Shown: positions 17,971-26,270, counted from the stretch's first letter. The stretch is DNA of 37,391 nt from Clostridiales bacterium (GCA_021203365.1 JAJQBI010000016.1:1-37391), one strand, 5' to 3'. The notes: a model not told the origin generated them from the sequence alone. A program made the numbers and translations.

Positions 17971-18186
17971 TTACGTGTAATTGGAAAAAAGATAATGAAA
18001 CTCTCCTTCTCTTAAATAAAGGATGGTATTCTTTACCTCCCGATTATTGAATATTCTTTTTATTTTTGTATGTGTTTCTATCATCTTATATAAATCCTTA
18101 ACCATTTCCTTTGATGTAACTATAAGCTGATAATAATTATATTTCTTTCCAAACTTAGAATAACTATCCAAGAAAAACATTTTCAT
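17971..18186 (-). CDS. Hypothetical 71-aa protein overlapping an HNH stump
   Basis: An AT-rich ORF with lysine- and tyrosine-rich composition (FFLDSYSKFGKKYNYYQLIV) that starts inside the last codons of the HNH fragment in another frame. I see no ribosome binding site and recognise no family. The amino-acid make-up is protein-like and the codon use differs from the GC-richer phage genes beside it. It may be a real small gene coupled to the former HNH gene, or a fragment. Confidence 0.35.
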   Translation of the reverse strand: MKMFFLDSYSKFGKKYNYYQLIVTSKEMVKDLYKMIETHTKIKRIFNNREVKNTILYLREGEFHYLFSNYT

Positions 18187-18346
18187 TATGCCACGCTAAT
18201 AATTTTTTAGCAGGTCTTTCTTCTTCCCGTTCAGACAATATTAGCAATTTTTGTCCATGATATTTATAATAATCTCTTCCATTACCATAATCTTCATGCA
18301 GGCGCTTACTAACATCTAATCGATAATCTGTATCTATTGTTATATT
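18164..18346 (-). pseudogene. HNH endonuclease-like gene, C-terminal stump
   Basis: After a TGA at 18349-18347 the frame is open for 60 codons. It reads DVSKRLHEDYGNGRDYYKYH, then EEERPAKKLLAWHNENVFLG and stop. This matches endings I remember from HNH-type restriction or homing endonucleases, where the final R-P-x-x-E-F-L-x-W-H-N-E motif is conserved. The HNH motif and all upstream domains are missing. The stump lies next to phage relics. Confidence 0.5.
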
Positions 18347-18402
18347 TCAACAAAACAATTATGAAAAGACACAGTAAACCCTCACATCTATTTGTTTTCA
18401 AT

Positions 18403-18434
18403 CGAGCAGGAAGCAGCTGGCCGACTCCTGCTCG
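18403..18434. repeat. CGAGCAGGA inverted repeat
   Basis: Perfect 9-bp arms CGAGCAGGA and TCCTGCTCG are separated by 14 nt, in a 220-nt gap without genes (18347-18566). The GC-rich patch around it (18420-18490) shows no ORF I believe. No function is seen. Confidence 0.4.
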
Positions 18435-18490
18435 CCTGCGCGGAGTGCGTGTGGTGCAAGCCACAATACTCCTTACGCGCCCCTGTGCAT

Positions 18491-18534
18491 CAAAAAAAGC
18501 TGCTGACACGTAATCTTCTTACGCATCAACAGCT
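18491..18534 (-). terminator. Terminator past the rlmD-end fragment
   Basis: On the minus strand GCTGTTGATGCGTAA pairs with TTACGTGTCAGCAGC and is followed by seven T residues. It lies 33 nt after the stop of the rlmD-end fragment and may have been the original rlmD terminator. Confidence 0.8.
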
Positions 18535-18566
18535 TCCGCTTTGATTCAGTGTACCATTTTCAACAT

Positions 18567-18703
18567 TTATTCAGGTTTTTCTTTATTTTCTGCGTTATCC
18601 CTGATCCGATAATAATCTTTCATATCAATCCCGATCTTCACCGTAGCGTCAGGTTTCGGCAGACGGTGGTTGCCCAAGAGACACACAGTCTCGACATGGC
18701 ACG
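18567..18703 (-). pseudogene. Detached 3' end of an rlmD-type gene
   Basis: The frame reads CHVETVCLLGNHRLPKPDAT, then VKIGIDMKDYYRIRD and a lysine-glutamate end at 18567. HVETV is the conserved last motif of RlmD/RumA methyltransferases, and the intact rlmD at 22053-23438 has HVETVVLM at the same place. The first 11 nt of homology (CATGTCGAGAC) are identical in both. A terminator follows. The simplest reading is that this was once the natural end of rlmD and was pushed away when an element inserted at HVETV. The upstream frame (18704-18788) is not RlmD-like. Confidence 0.6.
18688..18698 (-). other. Putative distal att core (rlmD site)
   Basis: CATGTCGAGAC on the minus strand is identical to 22099-22109 inside rlmD and lies at the HVETV codons in both places. 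The two copies bound a 3.4-kb segment that contains a serine recombinase relic. Confidence 0.5.
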
Positions 18704-18877
18704 AGAAAACGATATTGATGTCACATGTAGAGCGGTTGTCTGCGCAAACATGTCGAAGGGCATTTTTTGCCGTTTGACTGTGTGGCATAACATATCAAGC
18801 CGTTTTTTGCCCATTTTGGGGCATTTTGGCGCATATGGGTGTATGCGCGAACATATCCATCAGACCAATATCAATCT

Positions 18878-20299
18878 CTATTTCAGAATTTTCCAATAAC
18901 CTGACTTATTAGAACCCACTCGCTCAATATAGCCGAATTTTTTCAATGCTGAAATCCCGGTATCGACTGTTGTTTTACCAACTTCAAGCTTCTCCATAAT
19001 TCGTGCTTTCGTAATATTGGGATTGTTCCTTATCTCTGCAAGAATTCGCACTTGCGTTTTAGTCAGTGCCGCTTCCTTTGATTCTGCAACGGCGTTTTTA
19101 TTACCCACTTTATTACCCGTTTTATTACCCGTTTTGTCGCCCATAACATTGATCCAATTGAACGGAATTGTTACAACGATGGAATTCTCTCTGAACTCAT
19201 ATGCCTCTCTCCCATACCTCTGAGTAATTCTTGGCACACCTCTGCCTGTCTTCTCACTTATATGAAGCTGAAGAAGAATCTCCGACAGCTTCTTATTCAC
19301 GGGCACCGATTCGCCTGCAAAAAAGCCTTCCATCGTCTGTTCTGGAGCAAGAGAACCTCGCGAAAGGATTTCAATTCTGTCAGAATATACTGTTATCATT
19401 GGTTCATTACCGCTAACCCATTTATTGTGAACAAACGCGTTAATCACAGCCTCGTGAAAGGCCTCATTCTCAAACAGAGGGACATCCTTTCTCTCCACCA
19501 CTCTGTCTCTCTCATCTGCCTGAATAATATTCAGAACATCTCCGTAACGAAGCACTTCATCCAGCGAATACAGCAAGCACTGATTTCCAAACTCTCTGAC
19601 AGAATACATATTGTCTGCCTTTGTCTTGCCGGAAAAAATTGCCACTCTTATCTGCATGTGCGAATTATCCGACAAAAGTTGCGCTAATATATTGTACTTT
19701 CCATCCTCAGTGTAAAACGACAGATTCTTCTTGAAGGTGTCTGGATTCAGCTTTAATCCCTTTGCTCCATAATATATGAGCAGTTTTTCAAAAGTCAGAT
19801 CCTGATACTCTGATGGTGTGTTCTCTATCGTCGGAAAGCCGTGCCTTAAGACCTCGAACAAGAACGACTCTTTTTCAGGATACTTCCTCAAGTTTTCCTT
19901 GCTTGAGCCGATTCTGATATAACGCTCTCGTGCAAAAGAAACAGGCACCGTCTTTGCTGCTGGAATAGTCAAAAGTGTCAGTTTTTTATCTTCGATAATC
20001 ACATCTTCGAAAACGAAATTGATATCCGGACTCAACTGCCTTGCCAGATAATGCTTGAGCGGCTCGTTTCTTACATCCTGATTACAGTTAAAGCTTGTTC
20101 CTACGATTTCATGTGTTTTATCATCTATACCCCACACAAAATAAGCATACTTTCTTCCAGCTATGGCCGCACTGTTTGACAAAGCCGATATATACTCGCC
20201 AAGTTCATCTGCCACAAACCAGTTTTCTTTGAATTCAAACCATTCTCTCTCGGAATCGTATTCTCGGAGTTCTTTTATAATATCCATCGCCATATCCAT
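18878..20299 (-). CDS. AlbA_2 (Schlafen-like) domain regulator with winged HTH
   Basis: A 473-residue protein. Residues about 10-130 form the AlbA_2 domain (SEREWFEFKENW, YAYFVWGIDDKTHEIVGTSF). A GHKL-like or effector region follows (EAFHEAVINAFVHNKWVSGN, SDRIEILSRGSL, SEKTGRGVPRI). The C-terminus is a winged HTH (TQVRILAEIRNNPNITKARI). Such proteins are treated as DNA-binding regulators, sometimes in mobile elements. The linker GDKTGNKTGNKVGNKN is encoded by a 12-nt repeat. I choose ATG 20299 because AAAGGTGGG lies 8 nt upstream; a GTG at 20311 is less likely. Its promoter lies inside a large inverted repeat, so autoregulation is likely. Confidence 0.8.
   Translation of the reverse strand: MDMAMDIIKELREYDSEREWFEFKENWFVADELGEYISALSNSAAIAGRKYAYFVWGIDDKTHEIVGTSFNCNQDVRNEPLKHYLARQLSPDINFVFEDVIIEDKKLTLLTIPAAKTVPVSFARERYIRIGSSKENLRKYPEKESFLFEVLRHGFPTIENTPSEYQDLTFEKLLIYYGAKGLKLNPDTFKKNLSFYTEDGKYNILAQLLSDNSHMQIRVAIFSGKTKADNMYSVREFGNQCLLYSLDEVLRYGDVLNIIQADERDRVVERKDVPLFENEAFHEAVINAFVHNKWVSGNEPMITVYSDRIEILSRGSLAPEQTMEGFFAGESVPVNKKLSEILLQLHISEKTGRGVPRITQRYGREAYEFRENSIVVTIPFNWINVMGDKTGNKTGNKVGNKNAVAESKEAALTKTQVRILAEIRNNPNITKARIMEKLEVGKTTVDTGISALKKFGYIERVGSNKSGYWKILK
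19097..19130 (-). repeat. Three in-frame copies of the operator 10-mer
   Basis: TTTATTACCC (plus strand) occurs at 19097, 19109 and 19121 with an exact 12-nt period, encoding the GNK-T/V repeats of the AlbA_2 linker. The same 10-mer occurs twice in the promoter inverted repeat of the same gene. A fourth, degenerate copy follows at 19131-19142. Confidence 0.8.
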
Positions 20300-20317
20300 A
20301 GTATTACCCACCTTTAC

Positions 20318-20385
20318 AATTTAATACCCGCTTTTATTACCCACCTATTATAACACAGGTGGGTAATAAAAGTGGGTATTAAATT
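20318..20385. promoter_or_regulatory. 29-bp-arm inverted repeat enclosing the AlbA_2 gene promoter
   Basis: Arms 20318-20346 and 20357-20385 are complementary at all but one position, with a 10-nt centre. On the minus strand the centre contains TATAAT, so the -10 box sits in the loop and transcription would start in one arm. Each arm carries TTTATTACCC. A further related copy (GGTGGGTAATA) forms the ribosome binding site region. A weak -35 (CACTTT or ACTTTT) lies in the other arm. Confidence 0.75.
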
Positions 20386-20411
20386 TGATTTTTTTCAGTT
20401 TTTTTATGCTC

Positions 20412-21718
20412 TTACATCGCCACTTCCGTCTCCAGCCCCGATTTAAACTCCACCACGAAATGGTCGTCATAAACCGTAATCTTCTCAATCAGCTTCCGGA
20501 CGAGGCTCTCGTCATATTCCGTAACCGCCGTCCCCATTTCATCGAGCATTTTCTCCATCTCCTCTACCCGCTGGCGGCTTCCCTCGTTGTTGGCATCTTC
20601 TAAAAGAAGCTCCTACTTTTTCTGCGAAGCTCCTCGATTCTGTCAGCGATGTCATCATAAGCCTGTCTTGCATTGGCCTTTTTCAGAAGTTCCTTCTGCA
20701 AATTGGCAAGTTCCGCCTCAACCTCTTCGACTTTGCTGGTGTTGCCGCTGCCGATTACTTTTTCGATATTCTCTTTCAGAATCGGGATAATTGTATCCCT
20801 GCCGGAGAAAACATCGTTGATAGCTTTCACCACCGCCGCCTGAAGGTCTTCCTCCCGGACCGTCCTGGCCGGGCAGTCAATTCCGCTCGTTTTCTTCGTC
20901 ACGCGGCTGACGCACCTCCACACAACGGATTTCTTCCCACGGTTATTCCTGCTGATTCTCCGGAACAAATCTCCGCAGTGTGCGCAGAAGATGATACTCG
21001 ATAATGCATAGTGGCCGCTGTATACCCTGCGCTTTCCAGTCCCCGTTGTAATATTGGCGCGTCTTACCATCTCCTCCTTGACCCGCATAAAAATGTCTCT
21101 TGGAATGATGGCTTCGTGGCTGTTCTCCACATAATACTGCGGCACGATGCCCTTGTTCACCACCCGCTTCTTCGTCAGGAAATCTGTTGTCACTGTTTTC
21201 TGCAAAAGGGCATCGCCGATGTATTTTTCATTCGTCAGGATTTTGTGCAGTGTGCTGGCAAGCCAGTAGTCGTTTCCTGCCGCCGTCTTGATTCCGTCTG
21301 CAGTAAGTCCTTTTCCGATATCGTAATAGCTTTTCCCTTCCATGAATTCCCTGTATATCCGTTTTACAACCTCGGCTTCTTCCGGATTGATGACGAGGTT
21401 CCCGTCCTCATCCTTATCGTAACCGAGGAAGCGGTTTGCGCAGACCTGAACCTTGCCCTGCTGATAGCGGTACTGAAGTCCAAGCTTCACATTCTGCGAA
21501 AGCGACTGGCTCTCCTGCTGCGCAAGCGATGCCATAATGGTAAGCAGCACCTCTCCTTTGGCGTCAATTGTGTTTATGTTTTCTTTCTCGAAAAATACGG
21601 GAATGTTCTTCTCCTTCAGCTGGCGGATGTACTTCAGACAATCTAAGGTGTTTCTCGCGAATCTGCTGATAGACTTCGTTACCACCATGTCGATTTTGCC
21701 ATCCATACTGATTAACAA
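20412..21718 (-). pseudogene. Serine recombinase: N-terminus lost, C-terminus frameshifted
   Basis: The frame begins inside the catalytic domain at [20 protein letters not shown]. The first about 100 residues with the nucleophilic serine are missing, replaced by sequence from a membrane-protein gene. It then runs well through the recombinase domain ([20 protein letters not shown]), zinc ribbon ([14 protein letters not shown]) and coiled coil to EELRRK. There an A5 run has lost one base and a CAG seems to be TAG. The neighbouring frame resumes at [20 protein letters not shown] and ends LIEKITVYDDHFVVEF at 20412. It cannot be catalytic. It lies 335 nt from the end of rlmD, where an rlmD-specific integrase would sit. 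Confidence 0.85.
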
Positions 21719-21719
21719 T

Positions 21720-21895
21720 ATCGACTATTTTTGTATATATATCAGCTAATTTTTCCCTTTTTACTTCATACTTTTTTGTTGAGTTTCCAGTTGACTCTTA
21801 TTTTTCTCAATCAATGAATTTATAAGCAAAGTGACTATTGTCGTGATCAAGGTCACACCCGAACCAATAAGGGGTGCTATCATTGTTTCTGACAT
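21720..21895 (-). pseudogene. Single-helix membrane protein, frameshifted at an A6 run
   Basis: ATG 21895 (GGAGG 7 nt upstream) gives MSETMIAPLIGSGVTLITTI and then LLINSLIEKNKSQLETQQK, and stops at 21761 after 44 codons. Adding one A to the A6 run restores [20 protein letters not shown] in the next frame. That frame is then joined at about 21716 to the truncated recombinase. The N-terminal helix plus a charged coiled coil is a common layout of small phage or plasmid proteins of unknown role. The 3' part is lost by the fusion. Confidence 0.65.
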
Positions 21896-21930
21896 TGATA
21901 TTCCTCCACTGCACTTTTATTAATCTTTTT

Positions 21931-22011
21931 TTATGACGGGCAATGAGCACTACCCTTACCAGATTTCAAAAACCAAACACCGTCAGTATACTTAATTACT
22001 ACGAATAGCAT
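21931..22011 (-). CDS. Possible 26-aa small ORF
   Basis: The ORF encodes VVIKYTDGVWFLKSGKGSAH plus short ends, stopping just before the membrane-protein gene. The ribosome binding site is weak. The peptide is cationic, contains one tryptophan and one cysteine, and has no known match that I recall. It may be a genuine microprotein or chance. Confidence 0.2.
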   Translation of the reverse strand: MLFVVIKYTDGVWFLKSGKGSAHCPS

Positions 22012-22052
22012 CAATTGTTCTTTTACACTATTTCTCTTTATCAGCTTTCATC

Positions 22053-23438
22053 TCACTTTATGCATGGTTCATTGCTAACGTGCGACATCAATACCACCGT
22101 CTCGACATGCACCCCCTGGCAAAACTGATCCACGCAGCATCCCCGCACCAGCTGATAGCCCGCTGCCAGAAACGCCGGCAGGTCCCGGGCAAGACTTGTA
22201 GCCTTACAGGAAATGTACACTATATCTTCCACTCCATAGGAAAGAATTTTCGGAAGAGCCTTCGGGTGAATTCCATCCCGGGGCGGGTCCAGAATAATCA
22301 CATCCGGCTTTTCCTCCAGCTCATCCAGAACCTTCAGCACATCCCCGGCAATAAAACGGCAGTTGTTCAGGCCGTTGCCCGCGGCGTTTTCCCGCGCCGC
22401 CTTCACAGCCTCTTCCACAATCTCCACCCCGATCACCTCACGGGCCACAGGCGCCACCAGCTGGGCAATGGTACCGGTTCCGCTGTAGAGATCAAAGACG
22501 ACCTTATCCCGGGTATCTCCCACATACTCTCTCACCCGGGAATACAGGATTTCCGCCGCCTGAGAGTTCGGCTGAAAAAAAGAAAAAGTGCTGATCTTAA
22601 AAGTAAGACCCAGAAGACTCTCATAGAAATAATCCTGTCCGTACAGAATCCGCGTCTCATCACTGCGCACCACATCCGAGAGAGAATCATTAAGGATGTG
22701 CAGAACCCCCACAATCCTCCCCTCAAGGGGCAGAGCCAGAAGCTCTTCCACAAGCTCCGTAAGGTCATGGTTTTCCTGAGAAGTGGTGACCACATGCACC
22801 AGGATTTCCCCTGTAGCTGCGCCCCGGCGCAGAAGAAGATGCCGAAGGTACCCTGTGTGCCGCATTTTATGATAAAAAGAGGTAATCCCCCGGCTGCGGA
22901 AAAAATCCAGCACACAGTTTAAAATCACGGTAAAATCCTCATGCACCAGCTTACAGTCTCCTGCGGTGAGGATATCATAGGTGCTTCCTTTCCTGTGCAG
23001 CCCAAGAGTCAGCGGACCATCCTTACAGGCATCCCCAAAAGAAAATTCCATCTTGTTCCGGTACCGGAATTCCTTCGGGCTTCCGTAAATCCCGTCCCAG
23101 ATGTATTCCCCCTTTCCCACAGCGCCGTCCAGCAGCTCACGGACCTGCCCTTCCTTCATATCCAGCTGTGCCTGATATCCCATGGTCTGGTACATGCACC
23201 CGCCGCATGCCGGGAAAATACTGCACACCGGCTCTCTTATTTCCAGCGGTGATTTTTCCGTCACCTCCAGCAGAATCCCTTCCGCTCTCTTTTCCCTCTT
23301 CTTAAAAATCCGAAACCGAACCCGCTGTCCTGGAATCCCGTTCTTTACCACAACCTTCCACTCTCCCACCCGGACGATTCCCCGGTTGGGAAAAACAACC
23401 TTCTCAATCACCCCTTCATAAATCTCGCCTTTTTTCAT
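22053..23438 (-). CDS. rlmD: 23S rRNA (uracil-1939-C5)-methyltransferase
   Basis: A 461-residue enzyme that methylates U1939 of 23S rRNA using SAM. It has an N-terminal TRAM domain (IYEGVIEKVVFPNRGIVRVG), the iron-sulphur cysteines (CSIFPACGGCMYQ), SAM-binding FDLYSGTGTIAQLVAP, ILDPPRDGIHPKAL, and the catalytic cysteine in VYISCKATSLARDL. The last residues, HVETVVLM-SHVSNEPCIK, are short and differ from the tail preserved at 18567-18703. This suggests that an inserted element supplied a new 3' end while keeping the gene functional. The gene lies downstream of a terminator and close to pcrA. Confidence 0.93.
   Translation of the reverse strand: MKKGEIYEGVIEKVVFPNRGIVRVGEWKVVVKNGIPGQRVRFRIFKKREKRAEGILLEVTEKSPLEIREPVCSIFPACGGCMYQTMGYQAQLDMKEGQVRELLDGAVGKGEYIWDGIYGSPKEFRYRNKMEFSFGDACKDGPLTLGLHRKGSTYDILTAGDCKLVHEDFTVILNCVLDFFRSRGITSFYHKMRHTGYLRHLLLRRGAATGEILVHVVTTSQENHDLTELVEELLALPLEGRIVGVLHILNDSLSDVVRSDETRILYGQDYFYESLLGLTFKISTFSFFQPNSQAAEILYSRVREYVGDTRDKVVFDLYSGTGTIAQLVAPVAREVIGVEIVEEAVKAARENAAGNGLNNCRFIAGDVLKVLDELEEKPDVIILDPPRDGIHPKALPKILSYGVEDIVYISCKATSLARDLPAFLAAGYQLVRGCCVDQFCQGVHVETVVLMSHVSNEPCIK
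22099..22109 (-). other. Putative proximal att core inside rlmD
   Basis: CATGTCGAGAC at the HVETV codons of rlmD, identical to 18688-18698. The flanks diverge on both sides after a few bases, as expected for an att pair. Confidence 0.5.
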
Positions 23439-23460
23439 TCACGCATCCTTTCTTTCCACA

Positions 23461-23486
23461 ACAAAAGCCCCGGAAATTCCAGGGCT
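23461..23486 (-). terminator. Terminator of the small membrane protein gene
   Basis: On the minus strand GCCCTGGAA pairs with TTCCGGGGC (one T-G pair), followed by TTTTGTT. It lies between the acidic membrane protein and rlmD. Confidence 0.75.
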
Positions 23487-23535
23487 CTTATACCTACACA
23501 CGTTCCAAAAACAGCTGACGGACTCTTGCGTCCGC

Positions 23536-23775
23536 TCATTCCTTCTCGTCGTCTTCTTCGTCATCCTCAAAATAATCATCAAAGTCGTCGTCAAAATCGT
23601 CCTCAAAATCCTCCAGATAGTCCGGAGCAAGGAACTTATACACTGCAAAAGCAATCGCCACAACCGCAGCAACCGCTCCGATCACTGCCAGCACCCAGAG
23701 GACCGTATTCCGGTTCTCGTCGTCTTCCTTCTTCTTCATCACCGCGATCAGCTCATCCATCTTATTTGAGTTCAT
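23536..23775 (-). CDS. Small membrane protein with acidic C-terminus
   Basis: A 79-residue protein starting MNSNKMDELIAVMKKKEDDE. One membrane helix follows (LWVLAVIGAVAAVVAIAFAV), then a 35-residue tail made almost only of Asp and Glu with Phe and Tyr (EDFEDDFDDDFDDYFEDD). I start at ATG 23775, where GAGAGG stands 13 nt upstream; the upstream in-frame part of the ORF is not protein-like. Proteins of this form are widespread in Lachnospiraceae, and their role is not known to me. The acidic tail may face cations or a basic partner at the membrane. Confidence 0.75.
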   Translation of the reverse strand: MNSNKMDELIAVMKKKEDDENRNTVLWVLAVIGAVAAVVAIAFAVYKFLAPDYLEDFEDDFDDDFDDYFEDDEEDDEKE

Positions 23776-23961
23776 AACGCTGCACCATCCTCTCTTTAAT
23801 CTGCCGGCAATAACCGGCTGCTTCGCCGGAAATCCCCGCCGCGCCGTCAGTCCGCACATATCCGGAAACTTTCATTCTCCGGACAGGTTTCGCCGGATTT
23901 CCCGCTATTTGTATTATTATAACACCGCGCATCAAAATTTACCATATAAATTCCCAAAATT

Positions 23962-26187
23962 TCAGATTTTCTTTAATTTTGCGAATCCGGCAAACATCTT
24001 CTTTACTCCCACCCGGTCAAATTCCACCGTCACCTCATAGTCCCGGCCGCCTTCCACGATTTTCTTTACAATGCCCACTCCAAATTTCGTATGCAGTACC
24101 CGGTCGCCTTCCCCGTACTCCAGCGAATCCGCTTTTTTCACCTTAAACTCCTGCCGCGGAAGGGCATTCTCACGAAACGCCTGCCGCATCTGGGCATAAG
24201 GGCTGTTTTGCGGTATCAGGTTCTCCACCTTTGGCTTCTTTTCCTGAATGGTGTGTCCAAGATCCACCATCTCCCTGGGGATTTCACGGACAAAGCGGGA
24301 CACACGGTTTACCTGGACCTCTCCCCGGATCATCCTCTGTCTGGCACAGGTCAGTGTCAGCTCCCTCATGGCCCGGGTTATGCCCACATAGCAGAGCCGC
24401 CGCTCCTCCTCCAGATCCTCCTCATTGTAGGTGCTGGCATATCCCGGAAAAATCCCGTCTTCCATTCCCGCCATAAACACCTGTGGGAACTCCAGTCCCT
24501 TGGCGCTGTGGAGAGTCATCAACAGCACGTAATCCTGATCCGGATCCACGGTATCCACGTCTGCCACCAGCGCAATCTCTTCCAGAAAGTCAGAGAGGTT
24601 TGCCGCTCGGCCTTCCTTCTCCATTGTCTCTCCAAAAGCCTGCGTTTTCGAGATCAGCTCGTTGATGTTCTCAATTCTGGCCCTGGATTCCTCCGTATTT
24701 TCCAGCTCCAGTTCCCGCACATAGCCGGTGTCCTCAATAATTTCCTCCAGAAGCTCCCGAACGGACAGAGCCTCTGCCTTACTTTTCAGCATCTGGATAA
24801 AGGATACAAAATCTTCGATCTTCGCCGTGGCGCGGCCGAGGGAAGGAACCTCCTCCGCCACACGGAGGGCATCATAAAAACTGACCTCCATACGGTCCGC
24901 GTAATCCTGCACCTTCTTTACGCTGGCTGCACCGATCCCCCTTTTGGGCACATTCAGAATCCTCTGCACAGACAGATCATCCCGGGCATTGTCCACGATC
25001 TTCAGATAGCTGAGCAGGTCTTTGATCTCCTTCCGGCTGTAGAAATTCACACCTCCCACAATCTTATAGGGGATGTTAGCCATGAGAAATTTCTCCTCAA
25101 AAATACGGGACTGGGCATTGGTGCGGTAAAGAACCGCACAGTCCCTGTAAGCGTACAGACCTTCTCTTTTTCCCCGGGAAATCTCCCCGGCTATATATTC
25201 TGCCTCCTCATATCCGCTGTAAAACTGACGGAAATGGACCTTTTCCCCTTCCTCATTTTCTGTCCAGAGTGTTTTCTCCTTACGCTCCGAATTGTTGGAG
25301 ATCACCTCATTGGCAGCCTTCAGAATATTCTGCGTGGAACGGTAATTCTGTTCCAGCCGGATGGTTCTGGCCTCCGGAAAAAAGGCCTCAAAGCTGAGGA
25401 TGTTCTGGATATTGGCGCCCCGGAATTTATAAATCGACTGATCGTCGTCTCCCACTACACACAGGTTTCCATATTTTTCCGCCAGGAGGCTTACCAGCTT
25501 AAACTGCGCCGTATTGGTGTCCTGATATTCATCCACCATAATATAGCGGAACCGCTCCTGATAGTAGTCCAGCACCTCTTTATGTGACTGAAAAAGCTCC
25601 ACCGTTTTTACGATCAGATCATCAAAATCCAGGGCGTTGTTCCGGCGAAGCACCTCCTGATATTCCCGGTATACCTGGGCGATTACCTTCTGATTATAGT
25701 CGCCGGCCGCGTTCATTTCCATCTCGTCCGGCGTGATCAGTTCATCCTTCGCGTGGGAAATCTGGGCCAGTATAGCCCTCTCCTTAAAGACTTTCGTATC
25801 CACATTCTGACGGCGGCACACCGCCTTCATCACCGTCTTCTGATCCTCCGAATCATAAATCACAAAGTGATTGTCATACCCGAGAAAGTCAATGTGTCTT
25901 CGCAGAATCCGCACACAGGCCGAGTGAAAGGTGGATACCCATACGCTCCCGGCACCTGCCTCCACAATCCGGTTGACCCGTTCCCGCATCTCCCCGGCCG
26001 CCTTATTGGTGAAGGTAATCGCCAGAATGTTCCATGGATTCACTCCCTGCTGGGAGATCAGAAAGGCGATGCGATGGGTCAGCACTCTGGTTTTCCCGGA
26101 ACCGGCGCCTGCCAGAATCAGAAGAGGCCCTTCCGTATAAAAAACTGCCTCTCTCTGCATGGGATTTAATGTGTCGTAAATGTTCAC
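23962..26187 (-). CDS. pcrA: ATP-dependent DNA helicase PcrA (UvrD/Rep family)
   Basis: A 741-residue SF1A 3'-5' helicase acting in replication restart, nucleotide-excision repair and rolling-circle replication. Visible motifs are Q (NPMQREAV), Walker A (LAGAGSGKTRVLTHRI), motif II (MVDEYQDTN), motif III (VVGDDDQSIYKFRGA), motif IV (LEQNYRST), motif V (TLHSAKGLEFPQV) and motif VI (RLCYVGITRAM). The C-terminal Tudor-like domain is present (GDRVLHTKFGVGIVKKI). It is intact, full length, and transcribed alone between two terminators. It is an essential-type core gene and serves as a marker of stable chromosome. Confidence 0.97.
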   Translation of the reverse strand: MNIYDTLNPMQREAVFYTEGPLLILAGAGSGKTRVLTHRIAFLISQQGVNPWNILAITFTNKAAGEMRERVNRIVEAGAGSVWVSTFHSACVRILRRHIDFLGYDNHFVIYDSEDQKTVMKAVCRRQNVDTKVFKERAILAQISHAKDELITPDEMEMNAAGDYNQKVIAQVYREYQEVLRRNNALDFDDLIVKTVELFQSHKEVLDYYQERFRYIMVDEYQDTNTAQFKLVSLLAEKYGNLCVVGDDDQSIYKFRGANIQNILSFEAFFPEARTIRLEQNYRSTQNILKAANEVISNNSERKEKTLWTENEEGEKVHFRQFYSGYEEAEYIAGEISRGKREGLYAYRDCAVLYRTNAQSRIFEEKFLMANIPYKIVGGVNFYSRKEIKDLLSYLKIVDNARDDLSVQRILNVPKRGIGAASVKKVQDYADRMEVSFYDALRVAEEVPSLGRATAKIEDFVSFIQMLKSKAEALSVRELLEEIIEDTGYVRELELENTEESRARIENINELISKTQAFGETMEKEGRAANLSDFLEEIALVADVDTVDPDQDYVLLMTLHSAKGLEFPQVFMAGMEDGIFPGYASTYNEEDLEEERRLCYVGITRAMRELTLTCARQRMIRGEVQVNRVSRFVREIPREMVDLGHTIQEKKPKVENLIPQNSPYAQMRQAFRENALPRQEFKVKKADSLEYGEGDRVLHTKFGVGIVKKIVEGGRDYEVTVEFDRVGVKKMFAGFAKLKKI

Positions 26188-26270
26188 GGCAATACCTCTT
26201 TTCTCTTACTGATAAACTGCAAAATCACGAAACGCGGAACCATCGCCTTTCGCCCCGGCATCGCATCCCG

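Noticed and set aside
18309..18509. Minus-strand 66-codon ORF rich in arginine
   Set aside because: It crosses a palindrome and the HNH stump frame, with no start signal or family.
19097..19130. CRISPR-like periodic repeat
   Set aside because: The 12-nt period is in frame inside a coding linker and has no spacers of CRISPR size.
24091..25587. 498-codon plus-strand ORF opposite pcrA
   Set aside because: It is antisense to a complete essential helicase and shows no domain or start signal.
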